Source: Pseudoalteromonas byunsanensis
GTDB lineage: Bacteria; Pseudomonadota; Gammaproteobacteria; Enterobacterales; Alteromonadaceae
Assembly: GCF_001854475.1 (NCBI RefSeq)
Contig: NZ_MNAN01000032.1
Span: 248,851-303,731, forward strand
Reading direction: 5' to 3'
DNA: 54,881 nucleotides
Shown piece by piece: positions 14,740 through 24,461 of this stretch. Numbering within the stretch: position 1 is the stretch's first letter; each line of letters opens with the position of its first letter. The notes below the pieces were generated by a model. That model was not told the origin of the DNA and searched no databases. It saw nothing but the letters and a program-made list of their open reading frames with translations. The position numbers and the translations under genes were made by a program.

Positions 14740-15546
14740 ATGTTGATTATTAGCTTGTCTTTATTCGCCAGTCTGTTCTACGTGCTTGCAACCGGCCACG
14801 TTTTATCAAGACTATTCCATAAAGAAGGGCCGAATCAAAAACTGACGATTGTTCTCAGTACGCTGGCGATTTTGGCGCATATGCTGCTGTTGGTGAACTC
14901 AGTGTTTACCAGTGAAGGACAAGACTTAAGCACGGTAAACGTTGCATTGTTGACCTGCTGGGTTATTGTTGTCAGCGTCACTACGGTGTCGTTAAAACTT
15001 CCTGCCACTTTACTGTTACCTGTGGTGTATGGCTTCGCCGCGATCTTGCTAACCTCTAGCCTATTTATTCCCCATCATATTGTAATGCAAACCATTAATG
15101 TTGATTTGGGGTTGGTGATACATATCTCGTTGTCATTATTAGCTTATTGCGTACTGATTATCGCCACATTGTACGCTGTACAATTTTTCTACATTGATAA
15201 CCGTTTAAAACACAAAGACCTTGCGATTATGCACAGCCATTTACCACCGCTGATGCAAGTTGAAAGGCAGCTGTATCAACTATTAACCATTGGAACCGCG
15301 CTACTAACATTAGCTTTGTTATCAGGTTTTGTGTTCCTAGATGGCATGTTCGCCAAAGAATTCATTCACAAAACGGTGCTCTCTTTAGCAGCTTGGGTCG
15401 TTTTTACAGGCGTCACTTTAGGGCACCACCAATTTGGTTGGCGTGGTAAATCTGTAGTATTTTCAATTATGGTTGCCTCAGGGCTGGTAACACTGGCCTA
15501 TTTTGGTAGCCGATTTATTCAAGAAGTCATCCTAGGCAAGTTTTAA
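14740..15546 (+). CDS. ypjD: YpjD/CcsA-like inner-membrane protein
   Basis: The 268-residue product has eight hydrophobic helices. It carries the cytochrome c assembly (CcsA/HemX-like) pattern: conserved His in LGLVIHISLSLLAY, QVERQLYQLLTIGTALLTLALLSGFVF, FIHKTVLSLAAWVVF and LGHHQFGWRGK. E. coli YpjD (CorE) is the nearest named protein and is implicated with CorB in magnesium or cobalt homeostasis; its reaction is unclear. Start at the ATG 14740; the frame can extend one TTG codon upstream. It is followed 61 bp later by the CorB-type gene, a conserved pair next to ffh. Confidence 0.9.
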   Translation: MLIISLSLFASLFYVLATGHVLSRLFHKEGPNQKLTIVLSTLAILAHMLLLVNSVFTSEGQDLSTVNVALLTCWVIVVSVTTVSLKLPATLLLPVVYGFAAILLTSSLFIPHHIVMQTINVDLGLVIHISLSLLAYCVLIIATLYAVQFFYIDNRLKHKDLAIMHSHLPPLMQVERQLYQLLTIGTALLTLALLSGFVFLDGMFAKEFIHKTVLSLAAWVVFTGVTLGHHQFGWRGKSVVFSIMVASGLVTLAYFGSRFIQEVILGKF

Positions 15547-15607
15547 CTTGACTCTTTGGGCTGGCTAACGCTTAATACACGTTCGTAAGAAAGAAAGGGA
15601 TCCACTG

Positions 15608-16879
15608 TTGGACGACATATCTACAAGCACCTTATTCATTATATTGGGCTTGCTAATCATGATCTCGGGCTATTTTTCTAGCTCTGAAACGGGGATCATG
15701 TCAATAAACCGTATTCGACTGCGTCACCTCGAGAAACAAAACCACCGTGCAGCTAAACGCGTTAGCAAGTTGCTACGACGTCCCGATAGGCTTATCGGCC
15801 TGATCTTAATCGGTAACAACCTAGTAAATATCGCCGCGGCTCAAGTCGCAACGATTATCGGCTTGCGTTTGTACGGAGACATGGGGATTGCAATCTCAAC
15901 CTTTGTACTCACCCTAGTGGTACTGATCTTTGCCGAGGTAACACCTAAAACGCTCGCAGCGTTATATCCTGAAAAAGTCGCTTTCCCAAGCTCTATTATT
16001 CTAAAGGGCTTATTAAAAGTACTATTCCCGCTGGTTATCACAGTAAACTGGATCACCAATGGAATGCTCAAATTATTTGGTATTTCTAATAAGCAAATTG
16101 CAGAACATAGCCTCAGTAAAGAAGAACTCAAAACTGTGGTAAATGAATCTAGTGCGTTGTTACCTAGTAACCACCAGAACATGCTAACTTCCATTTTAGA
16201 TTTAGAGCAAGTTACCGTTGAAGACATCATGATCCCGCGTAATGAGATCAATGCAATCGACATCAACGATGACTGGAAAGACATCTCAAGACAATTGACC
16301 AATGCACAACACACCCGAGTGTTGTTGTATCGCGATCAAATCGATGATGCTGTAGGCTTTATTCATGCCCGTGATGCGTTGCGATTATTGACCAAAGAGC
16401 AGTTTGATAAGCCCTCACTACTGCGAGCTGTACGCGAGATTTACTATATTCCTGAAAATACTTCACTGAACACTCAGCTATTAAAGTTCCAACAAAGCAA
16501 AGAGCGTATTGGCTTAGTGGTTGATGAATACGGTGATATTCAAGGTCTTGTGACATTGGAAGATATTCTTGAAGAAGTCGTTGGCGACTTTACCACTACA
16601 CAAACCCCCGCTGCCAGCGACGAAGTGAACGTGCAAAGCGATGGTTCAGTGTTGGTTGATGGCGCTGCTAATATCCGAGATATCAACAAAGAGATGAACT
16701 GGGAGCTGCCGACCGAAGGCCCAAAAACACTTAGCGGCTTGATTGTAGAGCATCTTGAAGATATTCCCGATGCGCCTATGAGCTTGATTGTTTCAGGCTA
16801 CCCTATGGAAGTCGTCGAACTAAAAGAGAATATGGTTAAGCTAGTAAAGGTTATGCCTGGTAAAAAACACCAAATCTAG
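15608..16879 (+). CDS. corB: CorB/YfjD-type CNNM membrane transporter
   Basis: The 423-residue product has an N-terminal DUF21 (CNNM) membrane domain (about residues 1-190) with the family signature SGYFSSSETGIMSIN and IFAEVTPKTLAALYPE. Two CBS domains follow (about 205-330: VEDIMIPRNEI, GLVVDEYGDIQGLVTLEDILEEVVGDF), then a C-terminal CorC_HlyC domain (about 345-420). CNNM/CorB proteins export Mg2+. The start is TTG at 15608, following a GAAAGAAAGGGA ribosome site. It forms a likely operon with ypjD and is closed by a strong terminator at 16897. Confidence 0.93.
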   Translation: MDDISTSTLFIILGLLIMISGYFSSSETGIMSINRIRLRHLEKQNHRAAKRVSKLLRRPDRLIGLILIGNNLVNIAAAQVATIIGLRLYGDMGIAISTFVLTLVVLIFAEVTPKTLAALYPEKVAFPSSIILKGLLKVLFPLVITVNWITNGMLKLFGISNKQIAEHSLSKEELKTVVNESSALLPSNHQNMLTSILDLEQVTVEDIMIPRNEINAIDINDDWKDISRQLTNAQHTRVLLYRDQIDDAVGFIHARDALRLLTKEQFDKPSLLRAVREIYYIPENTSLNTQLLKFQQSKERIGLVVDEYGDIQGLVTLEDILEEVVGDFTTTQTPAASDEVNVQSDGSVLVDGAANIRDINKEMNWELPTEGPKTLSGLIVEHLEDIPDAPMSLIVSGYPMEVVELKENMVKLVKVMPGKKHQI

Positions 16880-16896
16880 CACTATGTTCAATATTT

Positions 16897-16923
16897 AGCC
16901 GAGCTTTAGCTCGGCTTTTTATT
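16897..16923 (+). terminator. Rho-independent terminator of the ypjD-corB unit
   Basis: AGCCGAGC-TTTA-GCTCGGCT followed by TTTTATT. Perfect GC-rich stem and T tract 18 bp after the corB stop. Confidence 0.93.
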
Positions 16924-17408
16924 GTCTCGTTTTAAGCTAAATAACAGCCAAATAGTGACTATCACTTATCACTTATCACTCATCACTTATCACCATTTAA
17001 TAAAAGCCGCCTAGCCGATTGATTATGGTTTAAGGCAAGCAATTAACATCTGCCTTTCAAACAAAGCTATATTTAAAATAGCGACGACTTAACTCGCTTC
17101 CTTGCGTTGTGTCTGTGCAATTCGCGAAGCTAGCCAAAAGGTCGCGCCGATATATTGGCTGACCTAAAAACACACACGCAATACAATACAAGCACACTAA
17201 CTACCTATTTATTAAAAGTTTAAACGAACAAAACGCCTTTCCAATAAAAAATAAGCAATTTAATCATAAGGTTATAAAAGTAAAAGTTATTGTTACCGTT
17301 TTTTTACAGTGTTTTTCTCGTAATTTTTACCACCTCAATAACAATGGCTATCAGCTCACACAACGAGTGAGCGACACACTTTATTAATTCTTCATAAGGA
17401 AAGTTACA
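16924..17408. other. Intergenic region before the DM9 gene
   Basis: About 485 bases without a gene. It includes a short heptamer repeat (16961-16994) and an AT-rich leader with GGAAAGTTACAATG as ribosome site. No clear promoter or riboswitch was recognised. Confidence 0.5.
16961..16994. repeat. 7-bp tandem repeat, 5 copies
   Basis: Four units of ATCACTT (one ATCACTC) plus a final ATCACC. Likely a simple replication-slippage repeat in intergenic DNA. Confidence 0.85.
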
Positions 17409-18002
17409 ATGAAAAATAAAATCTTAACGTCTGCGTTATTACTGGGCACAGCACTATTTGGACAACAAGCGTTTGCAACTGATTACAAATATGCTCAGTG
17501 TAAAGACAATGAATATTCAGGTCATAATGCTCGTTGTCTATGGAATACAATAAATGGTGCAGATCCACTTCCGCCCAATACCGTTCGCTTCGATAAAGGC
17601 ACCGAAAATGGCGTAAATGTTTATGTTTGCCGCGACCGTGGCAAGTTAGTGGGTAAATACATTAACGGCACTTGCTATGTACCATCGTATGGTAAAGAAT
17701 ATGCGCAACCACAAAACAGTTTCGAAATTCTCGAGGTACACCCAAGTTACATACAGTGGGAACAAGTAAACACTCGTGTCGACTTAGAGAGCAATATATT
17801 CCACCCGGGTAAATACTTGATTAAAAGCGGCAGAGACAGTGGCTATCCTATGTACGTGTGTGGTGTCAAAGACGGTCACGGTAACTACATGACGGGTAAA
17901 CTAGTAAATGGTCACTGCTGGTACGCTGCAGGTGGTCGTGAGTACAATTACTCTCTGGCTTCAGGCCATGTATACGTGCTTTGGTACACAGGCCCAATGT
18001 AA
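17409..18002 (+). CDS. Secreted DM9-repeat (DUF3421) protein
   Basis: The 197-residue product has a Sec signal peptide (cleavage after AFA, residue 23). Two tandem DM9/DUF3421-type units follow: NVYVCRDRGKLVGKYINGTCYVPSYGKEY (about 75-103) and PMYVCGVKDGHG..TGKLVNGHCWYAAGGREY (about 146-178), each ending in a valine-rich strand. DM9 proteins in invertebrates include mannose-binding lectins and natterin-like toxins. A carbohydrate-binding secreted role is inferred. The four cysteines (two per unit) could form disulfides. Confidence 0.85.
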   Translation: MKNKILTSALLLGTALFGQQAFATDYKYAQCKDNEYSGHNARCLWNTINGADPLPPNTVRFDKGTENGVNVYVCRDRGKLVGKYINGTCYVPSYGKEYAQPQNSFEILEVHPSYIQWEQVNTRVDLESNIFHPGKYLIKSGRDSGYPMYVCGVKDGHGNYMTGKLVNGHCWYAAGGREYNYSLASGHVYVLWYTGPM

Positions 18003-18241
18003 CACTCTCTTGATGAGGCGTAACCTCTTAATGCTAGGTTACGCCTATGCCTCACACTCTTTGTAAAAGATCTGCCACTAAAATATCGTCCCTATATTAC
18101 AGTTCACATAGCTACCACGGTTATCCAAACAAAAACTATTGCGGTATAAACAATAAAATTGAAAGAATACAGTCACATCTAAGTCATCTATTTATGTTTG
18201 ACTATTCCCTTTTTAAAGCAATCACAATTAAAGGGTCAAAC

Positions 18242-20104
18242 ATGTTGCAGCACTCATTAAAATATACTCTCATCGCCATATCTATCACCGCTATTTTGTC
18301 TGGCTGTTCGCTAGATGGCGACGATGGTAAAACCGGCACACAGGGGCCTATCGGTGAACAAGGCATGGCAGGTGATAAAGGAGACAAGGGCGACAATGGT
18401 CAGAATGGATTAAATGGATTGAATGGACAAAATGGCTCCGATGGTAAAAATGCCAATCGTTTACTTGATATTCAATTGGTTGGCCGCGCCGTACTCAATT
18501 CACAAAGCCCAGAGGGTGCTGCAGAGATTGTTGCATACCAAGCGTCTAAAAAGTGGATCTATGCAATCAACAGTTCAGGCGAAAACGCAGTGGTAGAAGT
18601 GTTACCTGCAACGACATTTGATAGCGCTGCTCTGGCTAAAAACAGTGATGATGTGATCACTACCACGAATTTAAACAGCACCCTTACCATTAATTTAAAC
18701 CAACATACCCCAGGTGATGCCAATAGCATCGCAATCGATAATAACAACCAATTGCTAGCCGTCGCGATGGCCGCAAAAACCACTGGTGAAGCGGGTCATA
18801 TTGCATTTTATGATATCTCTGGTGATACCCCTGTATTTTTAAAAAATGTTGAGGCTGGTGCCCTACCCGATATGGTGACTTTTAATCACGATGGTACGAA
18901 AGTTGTCGTTGCCAATGAAGGTGAACCCGCTGGCGATTACAGTGTTGACCCTGAAGGTACAATTAGTATTATCAATATTACCAATGGGATAGTCGCAAAC
19001 ACGGCGACACATATTGATTTTAAAGCCTTCAACGACAAACAGGCTGAGCTTGAAGCACAAGGCATGGTATTCGCCAATCCAACTGGACGCACCATTAATG
19101 GCAAGTTGATCAATACAACCGTCGCGATGGATTTAGAACCAGAGTATGTAACCATCACCAAAGACAATCGTTATGCCTATGTATCAATCCAAGAGAACAA
19201 TGCCATGGCGGTGGTTGATTTAACCGACAACAGCGTAAAGTTATTAGGTCTTGGCTTTAAGGATTGGTCAAACCTAACCATGGATGCCTCTGACAAAGAC
19301 GGTAAAATAAACTTTCGCTCATATTCTGGTCTATATGGCATGTACCAACCTGACACTATCACCAGCTTCACTTGGAAAGGGGCGAACTTTATCGTCAGCG
19401 CCAACGAAGGTGATGGTCGTGAGTATTTCTTTAATACAACCGACGAAGCGGACTGCTTGGCTAAAGGCGGGTTAGATTATGACGAGGACGACGGCTGCCT
19501 TGCTTATGTAGATGAAAGCCGCGCTAAAAAGTTAACCTTAGCCAGCAACTTTTCGTATTTGAACAACGACAATGATGACATTGGTCGTTTAAAAGTAACC
19601 ACGGTTAAGGGCGATGCAGATAATGACGGGCAGTACGAGCAACTTTATACCTATGGTGCGCGCTCATTTACCATTTGGGACAGCAATGGTCTAGTTGTGT
19701 TTGATTCTGGCGATCAGATTGAACGTATTACTGCCGCAATCCATGGCGATGCGTTCAACAACGATGAAGATTCTAACGAAGGCGATACTCGCTCCGACGC
19801 CAAAGGCCCAGAACCTGAAGCACTGGCTCTTGGTAATATCGGTGAGCGCCTGTTTGCATTTGTGGGTTTAGAGCGCATGGGTAGTGTAATGGTATACGAT
19901 ATCACCAATCCATATGACGTAAAATTTGCAGACTACTTTTATAACCGTGGGTTGACAGAAGACGCGCAGATCTCAGGGGATTTAGCACCAGAAGGAATGA
20001 CATTCGTCAGTGCTGAGCAAAGCGCTACTGGCAAGCCGCTATTGATTATCGGCAACGAAATATCAGGGTCAGTTGCCGTGTGGCAGGTGGCGCTTAAAGA
20101 CTAG
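18242..20104 (+). CDS. Choice-of-anchor-I lipoprotein with collagen-like segment
   Basis: Start placed at ATG 18242 because it gives a type II signal peptide: MLQHSLKYTLIAISITAILSGCS, lipobox LSGC. The longer frame from 18047 only adds non-signal residues. After the Cys comes a short collagen-like G-x-y segment (TGTQGPIGEQGMAGDKGDKGDNGQNG..., about 30-65). The rest is a beta-propeller-like domain with NGTVV..NEGE, DLEPEYVTI and a GPEPEALALGNIG motif, as in choice-of-anchor I proteins, sometimes called alkaline-phosphatase-like. Probably a cell-surface protein; enzyme activity unproven. Confidence 0.85.
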   Translation: MLQHSLKYTLIAISITAILSGCSLDGDDGKTGTQGPIGEQGMAGDKGDKGDNGQNGLNGLNGQNGSDGKNANRLLDIQLVGRAVLNSQSPEGAAEIVAYQASKKWIYAINSSGENAVVEVLPATTFDSAALAKNSDDVITTTNLNSTLTINLNQHTPGDANSIAIDNNNQLLAVAMAAKTTGEAGHIAFYDISGDTPVFLKNVEAGALPDMVTFNHDGTKVVVANEGEPAGDYSVDPEGTISIINITNGIVANTATHIDFKAFNDKQAELEAQGMVFANPTGRTINGKLINTTVAMDLEPEYVTITKDNRYAYVSIQENNAMAVVDLTDNSVKLLGLGFKDWSNLTMDASDKDGKINFRSYSGLYGMYQPDTITSFTWKGANFIVSANEGDGREYFFNTTDEADCLAKGGLDYDEDDGCLAYVDESRAKKLTLASNFSYLNNDNDDIGRLKVTTVKGDADNDGQYEQLYTYGARSFTIWDSNGLVVFDSGDQIERITAAIHGDAFNNDEDSNEGDTRSDAKGPEPEALALGNIGERLFAFVGLERMGSVMVYDITNPYDVKFADYFYNRGLTEDAQISGDLAPEGMTFVSAEQSATGKPLLIIGNEISGSVAVWQVALKD

Positions 20105-20131
20105 TCTCATAGCCACTTTAACCCTATCATT

Positions 20132-20169
20132 GCCCAGTGCACGCATACAACAGTATGAGAGCACTGGGC
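20132..20169 (+). terminator. Strong stem-loop, likely terminator
   Basis: GCCCAGTGC and GCACTGGGC form a 9-bp perfect stem, extended inward by GCATAC/GTATGA, after the choice-of-anchor-I gene and convergent with the XRE gene. The T tract is weak. Confidence 0.6.
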
Positions 20170-20266
20170 ATACAAAAAACAAATATTGAGTCTAGTCCTT
20201 AAGGAGACTCTCACAGGAGCTAGCAATATACCGACTGTAAGTTTTCCATTGGTTAACCTGAAAACA

Positions 20267-20686
20267 TTATGCCAAAACCTCTCTTTGCATAATAACCAAC
20301 AACTTATTATCTGGCACTGCATAGGCACCCATTATTTTATCTGGTGAGATCACCTGAGCCAGCTTCCAACCAGCCTGTCCATGTTTGTTCAAAACAGCAT
20401 TAAGCTCAGACGCTAGAGGCTTATTAAAATCTAATGCAATTCGGGTATCAAATTCTATTTCCACCACCTTAAACTCATACTGTATTGGCTCCTCATACTC
20501 ACTGAGTAAGTCTACCTCCACATCAAAAGCAGCAGCCAGAGCCTTGCTTGAACGCATTGATGCAACCCCTTCATTTTCAATGCGTTGAATCGTTCTTAAG
20601 TTTAACCCTGTATGTTCTGCCAGTTGCACCTGAGACCAAGACCTACTACGCCGCAACTGAATAACCTGCTTTGCATTTATTTTCAT
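20267..20686 (-). CDS. XRE-family transcriptional regulator with C-terminal sensor part
   Basis: The 139-residue product has an N-terminal helix-turn-helix (MKINAKQVIQLRRSRSWSQVQLAEHTGLNLRTIQRIENEG, residues 1-40). A beta-rich C-terminal part contains EFKVVEIEFDTRIALDFNKP and GQAGWKLAQVISP, similar to DUF4177-type add-ons. It may bind its own promoter or the region shared with the divergent TonB receptor gene; this is inference from position. No operon partner. Confidence 0.85.
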   Translation of the reverse strand: MKINAKQVIQLRRSRSWSQVQLAEHTGLNLRTIQRIENEGVASMRSSKALAAAFDVEVDLLSEYEEPIQYEFKVVEIEFDTRIALDFNKPLASELNAVLNKHGQAGWKLAQVISPDKIMGAYAVPDNKLLVIMQREVLA

Positions 20687-21107
20687 AATTTTTTACAACT
20701 TGTTCTTTGCGCACACTGTCTAGAATTCGATACAGGCGAGCACAAAAATTTAGCCGACACTTTTACGACATTTTTTCAAAGCACAGATACAACAGATGAA
20801 GTAGGAAACACCCCCACAAGGTTATTTATTCAATTACACAGAATAAAAACCCATGAAACCCGCGCGATATCTACGTATTAAAAGTGCACGATACTCAACA
20901 ATACTCACTCAAAAAAGCACAAATGCGAGCAAACACTAACTTAGAGTGAAAACTCAAAACATAAAAACCGATTTATGGGACGCAATAGTAAATTAATCGT
21001 AAACATTAATCCACATTAATGAATATTGTATTCATTCCAATCTGTGTTCCCATATATAAAACTGTAATAAGGTAGCGCCAGTGACAACAACTAAAGAGTA
21101 AAAAACC
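20687..21107. other. Divergent intergenic region, XRE gene and TonB receptor
   Basis: About 420 bases, AT-rich, carrying the palindrome at 21018-21036 and a purine-rich leader before the GTG start of the receptor. No riboswitch recognised. Possible regulatory region for both genes. Confidence 0.5.
21018..21036. promoter_or_regulatory. Perfect 8-bp palindrome, candidate operator
   Basis: AATGAATA-TTG-TATTCATT lies about 70 bp before the receptor start. It is AT-rich and symmetric like Fur or other repressor sites, but does not match the full Fur consensus. Target of an unknown regulator. Confidence 0.5.
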
Positions 21108-24053
21108 GTGCAAAAAATCAATAAAATAACTCTCAGCCTCTTAGGGGTATGCTCTTTTTTATCAACCACTTGCGTGCAAGCAAATGCAGATGAAAATGGC
21201 GAAGACAAAGTCGAACGTATTTCCGTAACGGGTAGCCGCTTGTTGAGTATTGAGGCAACTTCCCCTTCTCCTGTTACTGTTATCGGAGAAGACATCATTG
21301 CTGCCAGTGGCGCAACAGATATTGCTGAATTGCTAAACAAGCTTCCTTCAATGGCCCCAGGTTTAAGCTCAGCTACCAGTAACTACAACGGCAGTGCGGG
21401 TGTAAGTACTCAAGATTTACGTGGTCAAGGCGCTAAACGCACACTGACACTGGTCAATGGCCGTCGTCATGTTGGTTCTATTCCTGGTGAAAGTACGGTT
21501 GATATCAGCTCAATTCCAACTGGGCTTATCAAGCGTATTGAAGTACTCACTGGCGGTGCTTCATCGGTTTATGGTGCCGATGCGGTGGCAGGTGTTATTA
21601 ATATCATCACCAAAACAGATTATGTTGGCTCTAAGCTAAACGTATCAGCGGGTATATCTTCACGCTCTGATGGTGAGAAGCACGGCTTTAACTTCCTTCA
21701 TGGTTTAAATTTTGATAATAACAAGGGTAATGCCACCTTCTACTTTTCATATAACAAAGAAGCTGAAATTAATGCCAAAGACAGACCATACACCAACTCA
21801 AACTGGCAATACTTGCCTAACCCTGAGCACGTTGATTTAAAACTGAAGCTGCTGGCACAAGGCAAGACCTCTGAAGAAGTTGCTGAAATCACCAAACACG
21901 ATGATATTCCAAACAGCATCATGGCTCGACGTTACTCCATTTCTGCCAGCCCAACCACTGTAGTATTTATTGGTGGCGTGGCATATACCTTCAATGCAGA
22001 CGGCTCTATGCGCCCTGTAAAACTGGGTAAAAGCGGTGAGTTATACCGCCCTGAAAATGGTTTAACTGGCATACAAACCGACGAAGGCGGTGAGCAGCTT
22101 GGTGCCTACGAGTTCCAACGATTGCGCGTGCCTGTAGAAAAGGCCATGTTTAATAACACCATTAACTATGAATTTGATTCTGGCCACCGCCTCACACTAG
22201 ATACCAAATATGTAAAAACTGAGTCAGAGTCTCGTATGTTTCCACACTCAGTATATGGCAGTGTGCCACTTTCCAGAGACAACGCCTTCATTCGTTCAGA
22301 TCTCGGCGCTTTGATGGATCAGAACGAAATGTACTACCTGCCTATCGCCCGACACTTTACAGAAATGGGTCGCCAAGGCAGTGACTACAGCCGAGATTTA
22401 TTTCAGATTGTAGCGGCTGTTCAAGGTGAGTTCTCGAACAACTGGCAATGGGAATTTTACGCTCAATACGGTAAAGCCACCGCAGATGAAACAACCATAA
22501 ACAGCTATTATGAAGATCGCTGGCAGGCAAGTTTAGATTCAGTAAGAGACGAGAATGGCAATGCGGTTTGTCGTGCAACCATTGATAGCACTGCGGCACC
22601 AATTCCTGGTAACGATTATAGTAACTGTGTTCCCCACGATGTGTTCACCCCTATGTCTGAAGAAGTGCTCAGCTACATTGACCTTGAGCACACCTCTTCA
22701 CAGGAGCAATCTCAAAAAGTGGTCCACTTTAACACCAGTGGCGACTTGTTCGAAGGTTGGGCAGGCCCGATTGCTGTCTCATTAGGTGCTGAATACCGAA
22801 AAGAAAGTGGTGCAACATCCCCCTCAGAAGCACTTCAAGAAGGTTATGGCGCAAGCTATGGTGTTTCTCGCCCGGTAGTGGGCGAATACGACGTGAAAGA
22901 CGTATTTGTTGAAGCCAACATTCCGTTGCTCAAAGATGTGTTTATGGCGTCAAAGCTGGATATGAATTTGTCTGCCCGTTCAGCACATTATAGTGAAGCC
23001 GGCCAAAACACCAGTTGGAATGTCGGCGCAACATGGCAGCCAATAGACGATTTAACAGTACGCGTGTCTCGTTCTCGCTCAGCGCGAGCGCCAAATATTA
23101 GCGAACAGTTTACCTCTGAAGGTGAAGGGTTTGCGTGGTTGTACCAGCCATGTAGCCAGACTCGGATCCAAACAGCTGAAGCTCATGTGGTTGAAAACTG
23201 TAAAAAGCTCGGCGTCAACGTCTTTAAAAACGAAGATGGTATCACCACCAGTGATATTCGCTGGTATCAACCCGGTACGCTTCTTACCTCTGGTAACAAA
23301 GAGTTAGATGTAGAAACCGCCAATACCTTAACAGCAGGTCTAGTGATTACCCCTCAAGCTATAGAAAACTTTGAGCTCACTTTCGATTACTGGGACATAA
23401 AGTTGGCAGGTTTGATTAGCAGCTTTAACGTTTCTACGGTTGTTGACGCTTGTGTTGAGCAAAGCTCACTTGATAATCAGTTCTGTGCGCTACTAACGCG
23501 TCAACCAGATGGTATTATCACTCATGTTAATCTAAAAACCCTTAACCTAAACCAACGCCGTACCAGCGGCTTAGATATTATTGCCAATTATAAGTTTGAT
23601 GCGCTAGGTGGTGAGTTCACGATGAACACCATAGTGCAAAAACTGATCAGGCGAGACATTCAAACCGACCCAACGCTAGATTTGGAACCAACCGTTGGCT
23701 TGTTTGCTCACCCGCGCTGGAAAGGCACTATTAACTTAAGTTATGAAAATGATGACTTCCGTATCGGAGCCTCTACTCGCTATGTGGGCAAACAACGCAG
23801 TAGAGAATCCTATACCGCATCTATCGTTACGCCTCATGAAACACCGACCATGATGTATACCGATTTAACAGCGTCTTACAACATCAATGAGCAATTACGT
23901 ATTAATGTAGGTGCCAATAACGTGTTTGATAAAGAAACGCCACAAATGCCAGAAGCCTACATTGGTGGCGGTAGCTACTACACAGGCACCAGTGGCGGCC
24001 TGTTCGACACATTTGGTAGAACCTACTTTGCCAGTGTTAACTGGGAATTTTAA
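21108..24053 (+). CDS. TonB-dependent outer-membrane receptor
   Basis: The 981-residue product starts at GTG 21108 with a signal peptide (cleavage about residue 26, VQANA). A TonB-box-like segment (ERISVTGSRL) is followed by a plug domain (about 45-170: SPVTVIGEDIIAASGATDIAELLNKLPS, GGASSVYGADAVAGVINIIT). The 22-strand barrel domain ends NVGANNVFDKETP...FGRTYFASVNWEF with a terminal Phe, as expected for BAM export. The long extracellular loops resemble Alteromonadales receptors for peptides or carbohydrates rather than siderophores; substrate unknown. Terminator at 24074. Confidence 0.95.
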   Translation: MQKINKITLSLLGVCSFLSTTCVQANADENGEDKVERISVTGSRLLSIEATSPSPVTVIGEDIIAASGATDIAELLNKLPSMAPGLSSATSNYNGSAGVSTQDLRGQGAKRTLTLVNGRRHVGSIPGESTVDISSIPTGLIKRIEVLTGGASSVYGADAVAGVINIITKTDYVGSKLNVSAGISSRSDGEKHGFNFLHGLNFDNNKGNATFYFSYNKEAEINAKDRPYTNSNWQYLPNPEHVDLKLKLLAQGKTSEEVAEITKHDDIPNSIMARRYSISASPTTVVFIGGVAYTFNADGSMRPVKLGKSGELYRPENGLTGIQTDEGGEQLGAYEFQRLRVPVEKAMFNNTINYEFDSGHRLTLDTKYVKTESESRMFPHSVYGSVPLSRDNAFIRSDLGALMDQNEMYYLPIARHFTEMGRQGSDYSRDLFQIVAAVQGEFSNNWQWEFYAQYGKATADETTINSYYEDRWQASLDSVRDENGNAVCRATIDSTAAPIPGNDYSNCVPHDVFTPMSEEVLSYIDLEHTSSQEQSQKVVHFNTSGDLFEGWAGPIAVSLGAEYRKESGATSPSEALQEGYGASYGVSRPVVGEYDVKDVFVEANIPLLKDVFMASKLDMNLSARSAHYSEAGQNTSWNVGATWQPIDDLTVRVSRSRSARAPNISEQFTSEGEGFAWLYQPCSQTRIQTAEAHVVENCKKLGVNVFKNEDGITTSDIRWYQPGTLLTSGNKELDVETANTLTAGLVITPQAIENFELTFDYWDIKLAGLISSFNVSTVVDACVEQSSLDNQFCALLTRQPDGIITHVNLKTLNLNQRRTSGLDIIANYKFDALGGEFTMNTIVQKLIRRDIQTDPTLDLEPTVGLFAHPRWKGTINLSYENDDFRIGASTRYVGKQRSRESYTASIVTPHETPTMMYTDLTASYNINEQLRINVGANNVFDKETPQMPEAYIGGGSYYTGTSGGLFDTFGRTYFASVNWEF

Positions 24054-24073
24054 CGACATTAATTAATCAAGTT

Positions 24074-24110
24074 GAAGCACAGGGAGGCTCCCTCCTCTTT
24101 GTGCTTTTTT
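24074..24110 (+). terminator. Terminator between receptor and DUF2834 gene
   Basis: AAGCACAGGGAGG and CCTCC..TTTGTGCTT fold into a long stem followed by six T. It ends the receptor transcript and could act in both directions between the convergent genes. Confidence 0.85.
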
Positions 24111-24113
24111 AGC

Positions 24114-24419
24114 TCAACGGCCGCGTTCTTTCAAATACAAATACAAAGGGAAGCCAAACGACACACCCACACACAACGTCCCCACTATTGCATACCAACG
24201 CCCCGCGACCTGATGTTTATTACCATCAACAACAATAAAAACCACCAGCACAAGCGCCGCAACTATTACATCTAACCAAGCAAACAAACTCACAGGGTGA
24301 CTGATAGCACCGTAATAAAACGACACAACATCAAGCCCATGCTCAGCTAACCACGACAGCAACACCACCAAAGGAACACATGCGCCTAAAAAAGTAAGAA
24401 CAAAATAGAGATGCTTCAT
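24114..24419 (-). CDS. DUF2834 small membrane protein
   Basis: The 101-residue product has three hydrophobic helices and the typical DUF2834 layout: LTFLGACVPLVVLLSWLAEHGLDV, NPxS-like region SHPVSLFAWLDVIVAALVLVVFI, and a final GTLCVGVSFGFPLYLYLKERG. Inner-membrane protein, function unknown. It lies 42 bp downstream of 24462-24848 and may be cotranscribed. Confidence 0.85.
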   Translation of the reverse strand: MKHLYFVLTFLGACVPLVVLLSWLAEHGLDVVSFYYGAISHPVSLFAWLDVIVAALVLVVFIVVDGNKHQVAGRWYAIVGTLCVGVSFGFPLYLYLKERGR

Positions 24420-24461
24420 TTTCAGATACTTCCCTTAGTACTTATTTGTAGCTGAACCTAC

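Noticed and set aside
16961..16994. Functional iteron or origin repeat
   Set aside because: The heptamers are simple and short, with no DnaA box or replication gene nearby.
18047..18241. Extended N-terminus of the choice-of-anchor-I protein
   Set aside because: It has no signal sequence and would bury the lipobox that starts at 18242.
21018..21036. Fur box
   Set aside because: Symmetric and AT-rich, but it matches too few positions of the 19-bp Fur consensus, so kept only as an unnamed operator candidate.
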